Shown: positions 1-10,300 of the stretch, piece after piece
Numbering within the stretch: the stretch's first letter is position 1
Layout: every line of letters begins with the position of its first letter
Assembly: GCA_002335865.1 (NCBI GenBank)
Contig: DDCY01000029.1
Location: 409,547 to 473,546 of the forward strand
Length of the DNA: 64,000 nucleotides
Direction: 5' to 3'
Source: Saprospiraceae bacterium UBA1994
GTDB taxonomy: Bacteria > Bacteroidota > Bacteroidia > Chitinophagales > Saprospiraceae
Program-made: the position numbers and the translations under genes
The notes under the pieces: generated by a model
Databases searched by the model: none
What the model saw: the letters and a program-made list of their open reading frames with translations, nothing else
Told to the model about the DNA's origin: nothing

Positions 1-3000
1 GGAAATATCCAAGTAGCAATAGTACAAGTGGATTGTGATGATATACTTGCAGGCATTTCTATTGATTGTGATAGTGGAGCAACGGAAGTGGATATGCAGG
101 ATGTCCCAGTTAATCCCGGTGAAACTTATTTAATCGTAGTAGGTAGTGATCTTGCAGGCGATGAGGGTAGAGCAACATTGAGTATTAAGATAGATTCACC
201 ACCAGAAAATGATAATCCTTGTCCTACAGATGTCAACCCTCCGATAGATTTATCAGGCAATGGATCTCATGATGGTACAACATGTTGTGCACGTGGTGCT
301 AATGATGATCCAGCATTTGATTTTGCTAATGTGGATTGTAACGGCGCGACTGATGATGATGCAGTGTGGTATACATTTACTCCTGGTGGATTTGGTGCGG
401 GATTTTTCACAACAGTGACACCGAGTGGTGGATCAGATGGGATAATGGGCAATACCGCGGTAGAAATATATAGTACCACAGATCCCAATGGAGGGTGTAA
501 CGGGAACTTGACGTTAGAGGCATCCTCTTGTGGTTCACTTGGTTCGAGTATCGAAATTGCTTTAAGTTTATGTGACCCAGACCTTCTTTATTATATAAAA
601 ATAGCAAGTGCAGAAGATGATTGTGGAGATTTCAATATATCTATTGATGAAAGGCCATCAGATTGTACTGCCGATGAATGTGAAGATGCAGAGGTACTTG
701 TAACTGATACACCTACAAGTTGTGAAGATGGAGAAAACATTCTTTCTATTGATGGTTGTCTCGAATTTGCCTGTCCAGAAGATGTTAACGTAGCTTGTAT
801 GGGCGATCAAGGACCTACAGTTTGGTACCAATTAGATATCGATTCTGATCAGGCAACTATACTTGTAACTCAAGTAGATGCACCTGGTTTTGAAGTGATG
901 TGGTCTATATGGCAGTCTACTACTGGATCATGTGCTGATATGATTAACGTAGTTCAGCCTCAGCCATCTCCAGAACCAGCGATTCCATGTGGTACAGATG
1001 ATAACTTCATAATTCCAATTGTGCAAGATCCTCCAGGAACCCCTGCAACCTATTGGATTGCTATTACAGCAATTGGTGAGATTACAGATCCTAATTTTAC
1101 ACTTAATTATGCAGGATCACTTGGATGTATTGCATGCAGTGGAGATGATTCTTTTGATTGTGATAATGGTGAGTATGAAGCAAGTATAGACGGTGAAGTG
1201 GTGGAATTAGAAGATTTCGAAAATTTCTGTCCAGGCCAAGAAGTTGAGGTTTGTATAGAATTTAACTACAATACGGCGGGTACAGGAAATGACTGGTTAC
1301 ACGGTATTATTCCAACATTCGGTAATGGTTGGGATTTAGAAGCTTCAGATATTGAATCTGCTGATCTTGGCGGTGGCTGGGAGTGGGTTGATGCAGATGG
1401 AGCCTGTGCAACTGTTACATCTATCTATAACTTACCTAACCTTTGTACATATAATAATGCAGATGGAGTATTACAACTTTGTAATACGGCTTGTGATCCA
1501 AACTGTCCTTGTGAAGGACCACTGGAAGCAAGTTCACCGCTTCCTAGTGGATGGTTTTGGAATAGTAATGGTGGTAGTACAACTTGTGTAAATGGATCTT
1601 GTATTCCTTTAGAGCAATACGGTGTACCGGGTGGTGTAAATGTAGATGTTGATGTATGTTTTGACTTGGTAGTAAAATCATTTGAGGATGAAGATGGCGA
1701 TGGTGAACCAGATGAAGATTGCGAAGAAAATAGAGATCTTCAGATAGTATTCCAAACTACATCTGATGCCGTATCAGGTTGTTGGGAAGATAACCCTTGT
1801 ATCATTGATCCATCGATTACCGGTCCAGCTTGGTTAATCGACTGTGACGTGCCACCTCTAGTATTAGGTGATGATGCAGAGATTTGTAATATGGGGACAT
1901 TGGATATTGGGGTAACTACAGAAGATGGATCGGCAGTAGATATTGAAGTTGAAGTAATGGATAATCCAAATGTAGATGGCGAAACTAACTTTAGTTTCAC
2001 AGGAGGATTTGGTGTAATTGATAACACATTGACAAATACATCTGGTAATGTAGAGATAGTAATTTATGAAGTTTATTCTGTGGATTTAACTAAGCCTTGT
2101 CCAGGTGTAACTAATACCATCGAAGTAACAGTTTATCCAGAACTAGAAGTAGAATTTAATAACCCACTTATCGTTTGTGCTGGTGAGACTATTGAAGTAA
2201 TCGCTACGCCAAGTGGAGGAACTGGATTTGGATATACATATCAGTGGGGAGCTCCTGGATTTGAAACTACTCCTTCGATATTTGTTACTCCTGTGACCAC
2301 TACGACATACGTAGTTACAGTTACTGACGATCTTGGATGTACAGGATCTAGCGAAGTACAAGTATTCTGGAATCCACCAGTAGAATTTGAACTAGTACCG
2401 ACTGCTGAATCTGTTTGTCAAAATGGAGTAGAGGAAGAATTACTTAGTGTGACTGTTGAATTTAGTAGTGGTACACCAGATTATAATATCGACTGGGATG
2501 TCTCACCTGCGTTTGGCCTAGATTATTGGTTAGGTAATGGTGTAAATAACAATGATATATTGACCGTTTATGAAGAGACAAGTGATCCAGGATCTTATAC
2601 TTTATTTGTTGATGTAGAAGATTCTAACGGATGTATCAATTCTGAAGAAATTACAATAGAAGTAGGTGGGGCGCCATTTATTATTGTTCAAGACATCGAG
2701 ATACCTTGTGGTGGATCAGAAGAGACTGTACTAATAGATGCAGCAGCATTCTTTACAGTGGGCCCACCAGTATCTATGATTGAGTTATATACTTGTCCAG
2801 ATAGTAATGGAGATGATATATTGATATTTAGCAATTTTGGTAATTCAGCAGCTTGGGAAGTAGATCCTAATATCTACAATTGTGTAGTTGTAGTAGCTAC
2901 AGATCAGAATGGATGTCAAGCTAGGGTAGAAATACCTCTTGATGTCAATGCCGGACCAGAACCAACATTAACTGGTGAAAGTCATTGTATTGGTGAGACA

Positions 3001-6000
3001 TCTATAATTTCTGTAGATGACGAGGCACTATATTCAGATTTCGTATGGAATTCTACAGAAATAGTTTCGTCTATTACTGCAGATAGAGATACTAACTTTA
3101 TATATGTGGTAACGGTAACTGATGCTTTGACTGGGTGTACAGGAGTAGCGAGTTATGAGGTGTTAGTAGATGCCAATCCAAATATTTCATTGGCAGGATC
3201 ACTTTCATACTGTGCCGGTAGTACAACTACCTTGACAGCATCAGGTGGAGATTCGTATTCATGGATTCAGGAATCCACATTAACTGAGGTATCAACAATA
3301 GCAGATGTGGTGATAAATATGCCAGGTGATTATACGTTAGTAGTAACAAATGCTGCAGGATGTTCATCGGACTCAATAGTCACTGTGATAGAAGATCAAA
3401 ATCTTTTAGTAACTCTGAATACATTGACTCTTTGTGATTCTGACATAGATACACTAAGTGCAGGTGAAAGTTTTGATTTGTATGAATGGGAAGATGGTGC
3501 TGGTACTCCTATTGGAAGTGATTATTTCGTAGAAGTAGGAGGTGGAACGTACTGTGTGACAGTTACAGATTCTGCTGCAGGTTGTACAGGTTCTACTTGT
3601 ACTACTATAGTACCTAATACATCGCCTACTGTAGAGGTAACAGCTTTCGTAGAGATATGTAGAGAAGATGTTGGCCTTGCTCCAGGTGTAATACTAGATT
3701 TCAATGCACAAGTAATTGGTGGTGCATCAGGTACTTGGGTCAACATAGATAATATTGGTGATTTGGACTTCTTAAGTGATTTAGATTCAGTAGACTTTAC
3801 GGGTATTGCAATGGATACCTTTAAGTTTGAATTCCGCACGAATACAGCAATTGCTCCTTGTGAGGATGCCAGAGATACAATGTGTGTATCAGTGATTAAC
3901 TGTACATGTCCATCTGTGGATGTATTAATGCCTCCAACACTATGTAATACAGTTGGTGACATGTTTGATCTTGATGATCTAAAAAATACGTTGGAAGATG
4001 TAACATGGACTTCTACAGGAGCCAACATCGTAACGGTTACTGGATCTATGGTAGATCTATCAGGTTTAACAGCGGGTACATACGAATTCATCATGACACT
4101 GGTTAATCCAGTAGGTGGCACATGTCCTGAAACTAATACAGCATCATTTATTATAGTAGAAGAAGCTGTAGCTGAGGCAGTGAATGGCTCTGTATGTAAT
4201 GCTGATACAGGTAATGGACCAACGACAATCGATTTGAATACTACTCTGACAGTTGAAACAACGTCTGGAGGAGAATGGTCAGATGCTACAGGAGCGGTGA
4301 TAAGCAATATATTTGATGGTGACGGATTGGATCCTACAACAGAAGTGGTATTGACTTATACTGTTTTAGGAACTGACCCTTGTGGAGATATATCAACTGA
4401 TGTGACTATTACAGTAATAGATTGTAACTGTCCACAAGTAATGATTACGGATCCTGATGTGATATGTAATGATTCAGGTATGATTGATTTAAATGATCAG
4501 ATCGTAACTACTGAACCAGGAATATGGGTATATGTTTCAGGTGGTACCACTGGAGCAGTTGTTTTAGAAGGTGGAAATGTTTTCAACTCAAACGACGGTA
4601 CAACTCAGTTGACTTCAGGTTTATACATATTCAACTATGTATTTGATACAGATCCAGGTGGAGATTGTCCATCTGTATTTCCTATCAATATTATTGTATC
4701 TAATCAACCAGAAGTGGCTGCAGAGCCTATAACACCATGTAACGTGATGTCGGATGTCGGCTCTACTTTTGTAGATCTTACACAGCAAATCTCAGGGGAT
4801 GTAGGTAATGGAACTTGGACTGCAGAGCCAGGATCAGAATCTATAGACATATCAGATCCTACATTAGTTGATTTTGATGGTCTTGCAATAGGATCAGTTT
4901 GGGGATTTACATTTACAACAGCGGCGACAGCTCCATGTGTGCCAGCTAGTGCGACTGTAGTGGTTACAGTAGCTGACTGTGATTGTCCTAATATCAATGT
5001 AATGGAACCATCACCTGTTTGTAACTCAGAGACTACAGCATTTGATTTATCTACATTACAAGATCCGATGATAAGTACAGGCGCATGGACAGTTTTAGAT
5101 CCGATGGGAATGAATGTGGCACTGAGTGGAACGAACCTCTCTTTAGATGGTTTAGAAGCAGGTGATTATTTGCTTACTTATACACTTGATCCAGTACCGC
5201 CAGGTAATTGTCAAACAGATAGTACAGTGATTTTGTCAGTGTCAGCTCAAAATTTTGCGACTCTTGGAATGGATCAAGATGTATGTGTAAGTGACGGATC
5301 TAATGGAGCTAACTTTATTGATTTCACCTCATTAATAATCGCAGGTGCTACAGATGGAACTTGGGAGGATACTGATGGGGCAGGAGTTACATTCATTGAT
5401 CTTACAATGGTAAGTTTTGAAAATTTAGCAGCTGACATGGCATTTACTTTCACATATACTGTGACAAGTGATACGCCTTGTATTGATGTTGATTACACTA
5501 TAGTAATTAATACTAAACCTTGTGAATGTCCTTTGGCCAACCCAATAGATCCAGCTATTGAATGTTCTGATGTTGGGACTGTTAATTTAACTCAATACAA
5601 TAATGCTTTATTCCCAGGAACTTGGTCATCTGCGGAGTTATCAATCACTGCTAATAGTGTTGATCTTAATGGTGTCGACGCAGGAGTATATATACTTATG
5701 TATACTATGGATAATCCAGTAGATGGATGTCAGGATACATGGGAGACATCTATAGAAGTATCTAACCCAGCAAGTGCAGGTATTCCGGAGGAAGCGTTAT
5801 TGTTCTGTGAAGATGAGTCAGAGATTGTTGATCTCACAGAATTATTAACAGACGAAGACGCAGGAGGAACTTGGATGGAGACATCGTCTTCTACAGGTGG
5901 AGCATTTGATCCTACAGGAACATTTGATATCACGGGTCAAGCACCAGGAACCTATTCATTTACTTACAGTATAGTAGGCGATGCGCCTTGTGCTGATGTA

Positions 6001-7068
6001 TCAGAGATGGTAGAAGTAGTGATAGAAGCAGTTCCAGATGCAGATGCAGGCACAGATGAAGTATTGGATTGTATTGCAACATCAGCAATTATCGGAGGAT
6101 CTAGTTCGACTGGATCAAACTTTACTTATACTTGGACAGAAGTAGGCGGCGCCCCAATTGTTGACCCTACCTCAGCGCAGATTACAGTTACTGCCGCAGG
6201 AGTTTATACGCTCACAGTTGAAAATACTGAGACTGGATGTAAGAATATGGATGAAGTAACAGTTACCGTTTCGGATGATGTGCCTTCATTCTCGCTTGAT
6301 TATACTGATGTTACATGTAATGGTGAAGGAAATGGAACGATTACTATTGTCAACCCAATGGGAGGTAATGGAGATTATAGTTATAGCTTCGGTGGTGGAG
6401 CATTTGGAACAGAAAGTTCTTTCACTGGATTACAAGATGGTGAGTATATTATCGTGATGGAGGATAGTAGTGGTAGTGGATGTCAATCTACACAGACAGC
6501 TACAATAGACGAACCAGGACTTTTAGTTCTAGACCTAGGACCTCCAGTACAGACTAACCTTGGAAACGAAGTTTCGTTTAGCATTGAAGATCAACTTGGC
6601 GATTTCGTTATAGATAACATCGAGTGGACTGTAGGAGGTGAGGTTATTTGCTCTAATCCTACATGTACATCTATCATAGTAGAGGCAAATGAAAATACTA
6701 ACATTACTGTAGAAGTAACCTATAACGGTGGTTGTATCGCAGATGATTTAACACAGATTTTAGTTACTCAGGTTGTAGATGTTGTTCTTCCTAACGTTTT
6801 CTCACCAAACAATGACGGTAACAACGATGTCTTCTATGTAAATAGTGATGACGTAGAAGCTGTAATAAGTATGAGAGTATATGACAGATGGGGAGAATTG
6901 GTGTTTGCATCAGAAGAAAACCACCCAGCTAGTGATCCTAGTTATGGATGGGATGGATCATTCAAAGGAGAACCAGTTAATCCAGGAGTATTCGTTTATG
7001 TAGTAGAAGTACTGTTTATAAATGGAACGAATGAGCAGATAGGTGGCGATGTAACCATTGTAAGGTAA
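1..7068 (+). CDS. Giant T9SS type B (CHU_C) secreted repeat protein, 5' end missing
   Basis: The frame is open from base 1 without a credible start, so the N-terminus and signal peptide lie outside the window; 2355 codons are visible. The protein is very acidic, rich in Thr, Asp, Gly and Cys and poor in Lys/Arg, as in large Bacteroidota surface adhesins. In order it shows PPC-like beta-sandwich segments (about 190-1130), Ig/PKD-like Cys-paired domains (about 1850-3610), a tandem module of about 180 aa (3610-6030), an Ig-like domain, a SprB-type repeat (about 6283-6510, TCNGEGNGTITI) and a C-terminal CHU_C domain (about 6770-7065, VFSPNNDGNNDVFYV, YDRWGELVF, PVNPGVFVYVVEV). Such a C-terminus is known to direct secretion through the type IX system and surface attachment. 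An adhesive or gliding role is inference. A strong terminator follows at 7091, so it ends a transcript. Confidence 0.9.
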   Translation, partial: GNIQVAIVQVDCDDILAGISIDCDSGATEVDMQDVPVNPGETYLIVVGSDLAGDEGRATLSIKIDSPPENDNPCPTDVNPPIDLSGNGSHDGTTCCARGANDDPAFDFANVDCNGATDDDAVWYTFTPGGFGAGFFTTVTPSGGSDGIMGNTAVEIYSTTDPNGGCNGNLTLEASSCGSLGSSIEIALSLCDPDLLYYIKIASAEDDCGDFNISIDERPSDCTADECEDAEVLVTDTPTSCEDGENILSIDGCLEFACPEDVNVACMGDQGPTVWYQLDIDSDQATILVTQVDAPGFEVMWSIWQSTTGSCADMINVVQPQPSPEPAIPCGTDDNFIIPIVQDPPGTPATYWIAITAIGEITDPNFTLNYAGSLGCIACSGDDSFDCDNGEYEASIDGEVVELEDFENFCPGQEVEVCIEFNYNTAGTGNDWLHGIIPTFGNGWDLEASDIESADLGGGWEWVDADGACATVTSIYNLPNLCTYNNADGVLQLCNTACDPNCPCEGPLEASSPLPSGWFWNSNGGSTTCVNGSCIPLEQYGVPGGVNVDVDVCFDLVVKSFEDEDGDGEPDEDCEENRDLQIVFQTTSDAVSGCWEDNPCIIDPSITGPAWLIDCDVPPLVLGDDAEICNMGTLDIGVTTEDGSAVDIEVEVMDNPNVDGETNFSFTGGFGVIDNTLTNTSGNVEIVIYEVYSVDLTKPCPGVTNTIEVTVYPELEVEFNNPLIVCAGETIEVIATPSGGTGFGYTYQWGAPGFETTPSIFVTPVTTTTYVVTVTDDLGCTGSSEVQVFWNPPVEFELVPTAESVCQNGVEEELLSVTVEFSSGTPDYNIDWDVSPAFGLDYWLGNGVNNNDILTVYEETSDPGSYTLFVDVEDSNGCINSEEITIEVGGAPFIIVQDIEIPCGGSEETVLIDAAAFFTVGPPVSMIELYTCPDSNGDDILIFSNFGNSAAWEVDPNIYNCVVVVATDQNGCQARVEIPLDVNAGPEPTLTGESHCIGETSIISVDDEALYSDFVWNSTEIVSSITADRDTNFIYVVTVTDALTGCTGVASYEVLVDANPNISLAGSLSYCAGSTTTLTASGGDSYSWIQESTLTEVSTIADVVINMPGDYTLVVTNAAGCSSDSIVTVIEDQNLLVTLNTLTLCDSDIDTLSAGESFDLYEWEDGAGTPIGSDYFVEVGGGTYCVTVTDSAAGCTGSTCTTIVPNTSPTVEVTAFVEICREDVGLAPGVILDFNAQVIGGASGTWVNIDNIGDLDFLSDLDSVDFTGIAMDTFKFEFRTNTAIAPCEDARDTMCVSVINCTCPSVDVLMPPTLCNTVGDMFDLDDLKNTLEDVTWTSTGANIVTVTGSMVDLSGLTAGTYEFIMTLVNPVGGTCPETNTASFIIVEEAVAEAVNGSVCNADTGNGPTTIDLNTTLTVETTSGGEWSDATGAVISNIFDGDGLDPTTEVVLTYTVLGTDPCGDISTDVTITVIDCNCPQVMITDPDVICNDSGMIDLNDQIVTTEPGIWVYVSGGTTGAVVLEGGNVFNSNDGTTQLTSGLYIFNYVFDTDPGGDCPSVFPINIIVSNQPEVAAEPITPCNVMSDVGSTFVDLTQQISGDVGNGTWTAEPGSESIDISDPTLVDFDGLAIGSVWGFTFTTAATAPCVPASATVVVTVADCDCPNINVMEPSPVCNSETTAFDLSTLQDPMISTGAWTVLDPMGMNVALSGTNLSLDGLEAGDYLLTYTLDPVPPGNCQTDSTVILSVSAQNFATLGMDQDVCVSDGSNGANFIDFTSLIIAGATDGTWEDTDGAGVTFIDLTMVSFENLAADMAFTFTYTVTSDTPCIDVDYTIVINTKPCECPLANPIDPAIECSDVGTVNLTQYNNALFPGTWSSAELSITANSVDLNGVDAGVYILMYTMDNPVDGCQDTWETSIEVSNPASAGIPEEALLFCEDESEIVDLTELLTDEDAGGTWMETSSSTGGAFDPTGTFDITGQAPGTYSFTYSIVGDAPCADVSEMVEVVIEAVPDADAGTDEVLDCIATSAIIGGSSSTGSNFTYTWTEVGGAPIVDPTSAQITVTAAGVYTLTVENTETGCKNMDEVTVTVSDDVPSFSLDYTDVTCNGEGNGTITIVNPMGGNGDYSYSFGGGAFGTESSFTGLQDGEYIIVMEDSSGSGCQSTQTATIDEPGLLVLDLGPPVQTNLGNEVSFSIEDQLGDFVIDNIEWTVGGEVICSNPTCTSIIVEANENTNITVEVTYNGGCIADDLTQILVTQVVDVVLPNVFSPNNDGNNDVFYVNSDDVEAVISMRVYDRWGELVFASEENHPASDPSYGWDGSFKGEPVNPGVFVYVVEVLFINGTNEQIGGDVTIVR
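3610..6030 (+). repeat. 4.5 tandem copies of a ~180-aa CxCP module
   Basis: Full modules begin with a CxCP signature at 3901, 4423, 4978 and 5521, so periods are 522, 555 and 543 bp. A half module precedes them from about 3610. Each module has two beta-sandwich halves. The first runs from CxCP through a P..xC(N/S) segment to a G.Y.xxY/MTxxxP turn; the second starts at a single Cys and carries a G.W(T/E) strand. Unit length and Cys positions are kept while the sequences have diverged, so these are old duplications. Confidence 0.8.
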
Positions 7069-7090
7069 TTTTTTAATTAACACACATACT

Positions 7091-7124
7091 AAGGGAGCTT
7101 CTATCATCAGAGGCTCCCTTTTGT
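7091..7124 (+). terminator. Rho-independent terminator after the first giant gene
   Basis: A 13-bp stem (7091-7102 pairing with 7109-7120, one G-U pair and a 6-nt loop) is followed by a short T run. It lies 23 bp after the stop codon. Confidence 0.85.
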
Positions 7125-7361
7125 GTAAGGATCATGTTGTTGTCAGGTCAAATCCGCTGGAATATTGCCAATTACCAATATATTAATCTAGGCTTACTAT
7201 TCATAGCTGAGTATAAATGCTAACTTTATTTTTACAAATTGTGATAAGACATAATAAGTGTATGCTTTTGCGTTCATCTCTGTGTCATTTATTTTGTATT
7301 ATCACTTTTGATTTATATGTATTTGGAGTCTTTTACTATTTTATACATATTCTAACCTACT

Positions 7362-10300
7362 ATGAACATTCGCCAATCTATAGTTGCATTAATAGTATTT
7401 GCTAGCTCAGTAATAACGTTATTGGGGCAATGTGATGTTACTCTTGGTACATTTATTTTAGACAATACAACAGGAACTATAGAAATAGTAATTGATGGCG
7501 CGATCAATGATGATCTGTCAAATTTGGATCAAGCGGTATGCGGAGTAGAGTTATTCTTTGAACACGAGAGTATTAGAGATATATCTATCAGTTTAGAATC
7601 TCCATCTGGACAAAGCGTTGTTCTCATAGGGCCTGCTACAGGAGCTGGAGGATCGACCCAATTCACCTATTGGGGAGTCGAGTTCGTACCTTGTGATTCC
7701 TTAGCAATGCCTGATTTGCCAATCTTAGATGATCAGTTTACAACAGAGGATAATTGGGGGATATTTGGTAACTATTCAGGTCAGTATTACCCACAGCAGG
7801 GATGCTTAGAAGATTTTAATACAGGTTCAGTAAATGGAATTTGGACATTGAGCTTTTCTGATATTATCCAGTTTGACGAAGGTAAAATAGATTCGATGAG
7901 ATTAATTTTCTGTGATTCTACAAATATCTATTGTCAAGAATGTCTTGTGGATGGCGGAACATTGATCTCGGTAGACTCAGATTTTTGTGAAAGCGATCCA
8001 GATCTCAATTTAGATATTGATCCTGAATTTGACAATGAGCCACCTATAGAATTATATAGCTATAATTACTTGATTATTGAAGAAGGAGAAGTAATCGGAA
8101 TTTCTCAAGAACCTGATCTCTCTGGTTATAGTTTTGGTTCATATCAGTTATGTGGTATTTCTAGTTTGACAGGTCAGACTGATGATATCTTGGATGATGT
8201 TGCTGGTACTGATTATGAAGATTTTTTAGAGCTATTGGGTGAAAATAACTATTGTGCCTCAATGAGTACTAATTGTATTTCGATTAATATTATTGAAGTC
8301 TTAGATACCATATTGATAGTGGATACAATATGCTTAGGGGAAGTCTTAATACTCGAGGGAACAGAATACTCAGAAACTGGAGAATATGTAGTTAGCTTTA
8401 GCCAGGATTTTTGTGACAGTGTATCTATATTACATCTGTTTGTTATTGAAAATCAAGCTACCATTATGGCAGATTCGGATGCAATAAGTTGCCTGGATGG
8501 AGATGTAATTCTAGATGCTACAGAATCAATAGTTAGTCCAAATACCGTATTGAATTGGTTTAAAGTTGATGATGAATTGGACCCTATAATATCTGGAGAT
8601 GCTGTGATAACAATCACAGAACCTGGCGTCTATGGGTTAAGCCTTATTTCGGATATATGCTCTGATACAGCCTATTACGAAATTTTTAATGAGACAAGTA
8701 TACCTTCATTTGCATTCAATACGGATACTCTAAGTTGTTATAATCCTACGGTTATGATAGATATGACATCATCTTTATTTTTGGAAACCATATCTTGGAC
8801 AGGAGCAGTAACTTCAAGTGATGAGGATATCGAAGTGACTACAAGTGGTACATATTATGTTCAAGGAATTGCCTTGAATGGATGTGTTGGTAATGACAGT
8901 ATTTTCATATTAGATAATTTTGATTTACCTATACCGACTATAGATGTACCAAATATTAATTGTGCTCATCCAGCAGTCACACTCACATCTACATTTACAG
9001 TAGAGATAGATTCATTAAAATGGACAACTGGTTTTGGTTTTTCTTCGACTGAACAATCTCCAGTTATTTCACAAGGTGGAGACTATTATATTACGATATT
9101 TGGAGTTAACGGATGTATTTTCACAGATACTATATCCGTTATCGAAGAGATAGATTTACCAATTCTAACTATTGATGTTCCACTCTTGGATTGTCTCAAT
9201 CCTTCAGTAGATATTTCGTTATTTAGTGAGAGTGTTTCAGATAGTTTATTTATAAGGCTACCAAGTGGTGAATTGGTTTCTGGAAACAACCTTTCAGTTA
9301 CGGAGCCAAATATTTATATTGCTATAGCCAAATCTGAAAATGGTTGTATAGATAGTTTAGTGATGGAAGTTATTCAAGATACCTTGGGACCTATTGCTTC
9401 GCTATGGACTAATGGACAGATTAATTGTTCGGATACTACAACTACTATTCTTGTGGATTATCAAGAAGATGGGCTGACATTCGATTGGTCAGGAAATTCT
9501 ATTATCTCTCCTTTTGGTATAGATTCAATTGTCGTTGATGCCGAAGGTACATATGGTGTTGTAATAACTGATTCTGCAAACTGTACAACAACATTAGATA
9601 CAGAGATACTAACATTTGTTGATTTTCCCGTGGTGACTTCTTTAGTTGATAGTATCAATTGTACACAAGCAACTGCTAATATTACATTAGTAACTCCAGA
9701 AAATACAGTTTTGATCACTTGGGATGGACCAACTATTATTAATCAAGATATTACAGAATTCAATACTGAAGTAGCAGGGTCTTACGTAGCTACTGTAACC
9801 GCAGATAACAATTGTATAAGCTTACATACTATAACTGTAGTTGCAGACACTTTATATCCTCAAGTAGATATCATGTCCAACGGAGTTCTAGATTGTGATA
9901 CTGAATTGGTGACATTGACTGGAAGTTCTGATTTGGATGGAAGTACATATGTATGGTCAGATCTAAACGATAACATTTTCTTAGATGAAAGTTTAGAGGT
10001 GGGTTTTCCTGGTTTGTACGATCTAGTTATAATCGCACCTAATACTTGTCTGGTTGATACATTCATTATAGTCGAAATCGATACCCTAAGACCGGAAATT
10101 ACGACTGGTGTAGATCCAATATTTAACTGTGCAGATGTAGAGGTTAATTTGTCTATCGAGACAACCACAAATATCATATCCTATGATTGGGATGGTCCTT
10201 TAGGATTTGGTTCTGGATTAATGGACCCTATTGCTATTGCACCAGGTATTTATACAGTTACAGTTACTAATGATCTTGGCTGTTCGTCTTCTGCAGAGGT

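Noticed and set aside
3522..4307. 261-codon ORF on the minus strand inside the first giant gene
   Set aside because: It mirrors the repeat-rich coding strand, has low-complexity Val/Ser/Thr composition, and no motif; several similar shadows occur through the giant genes.
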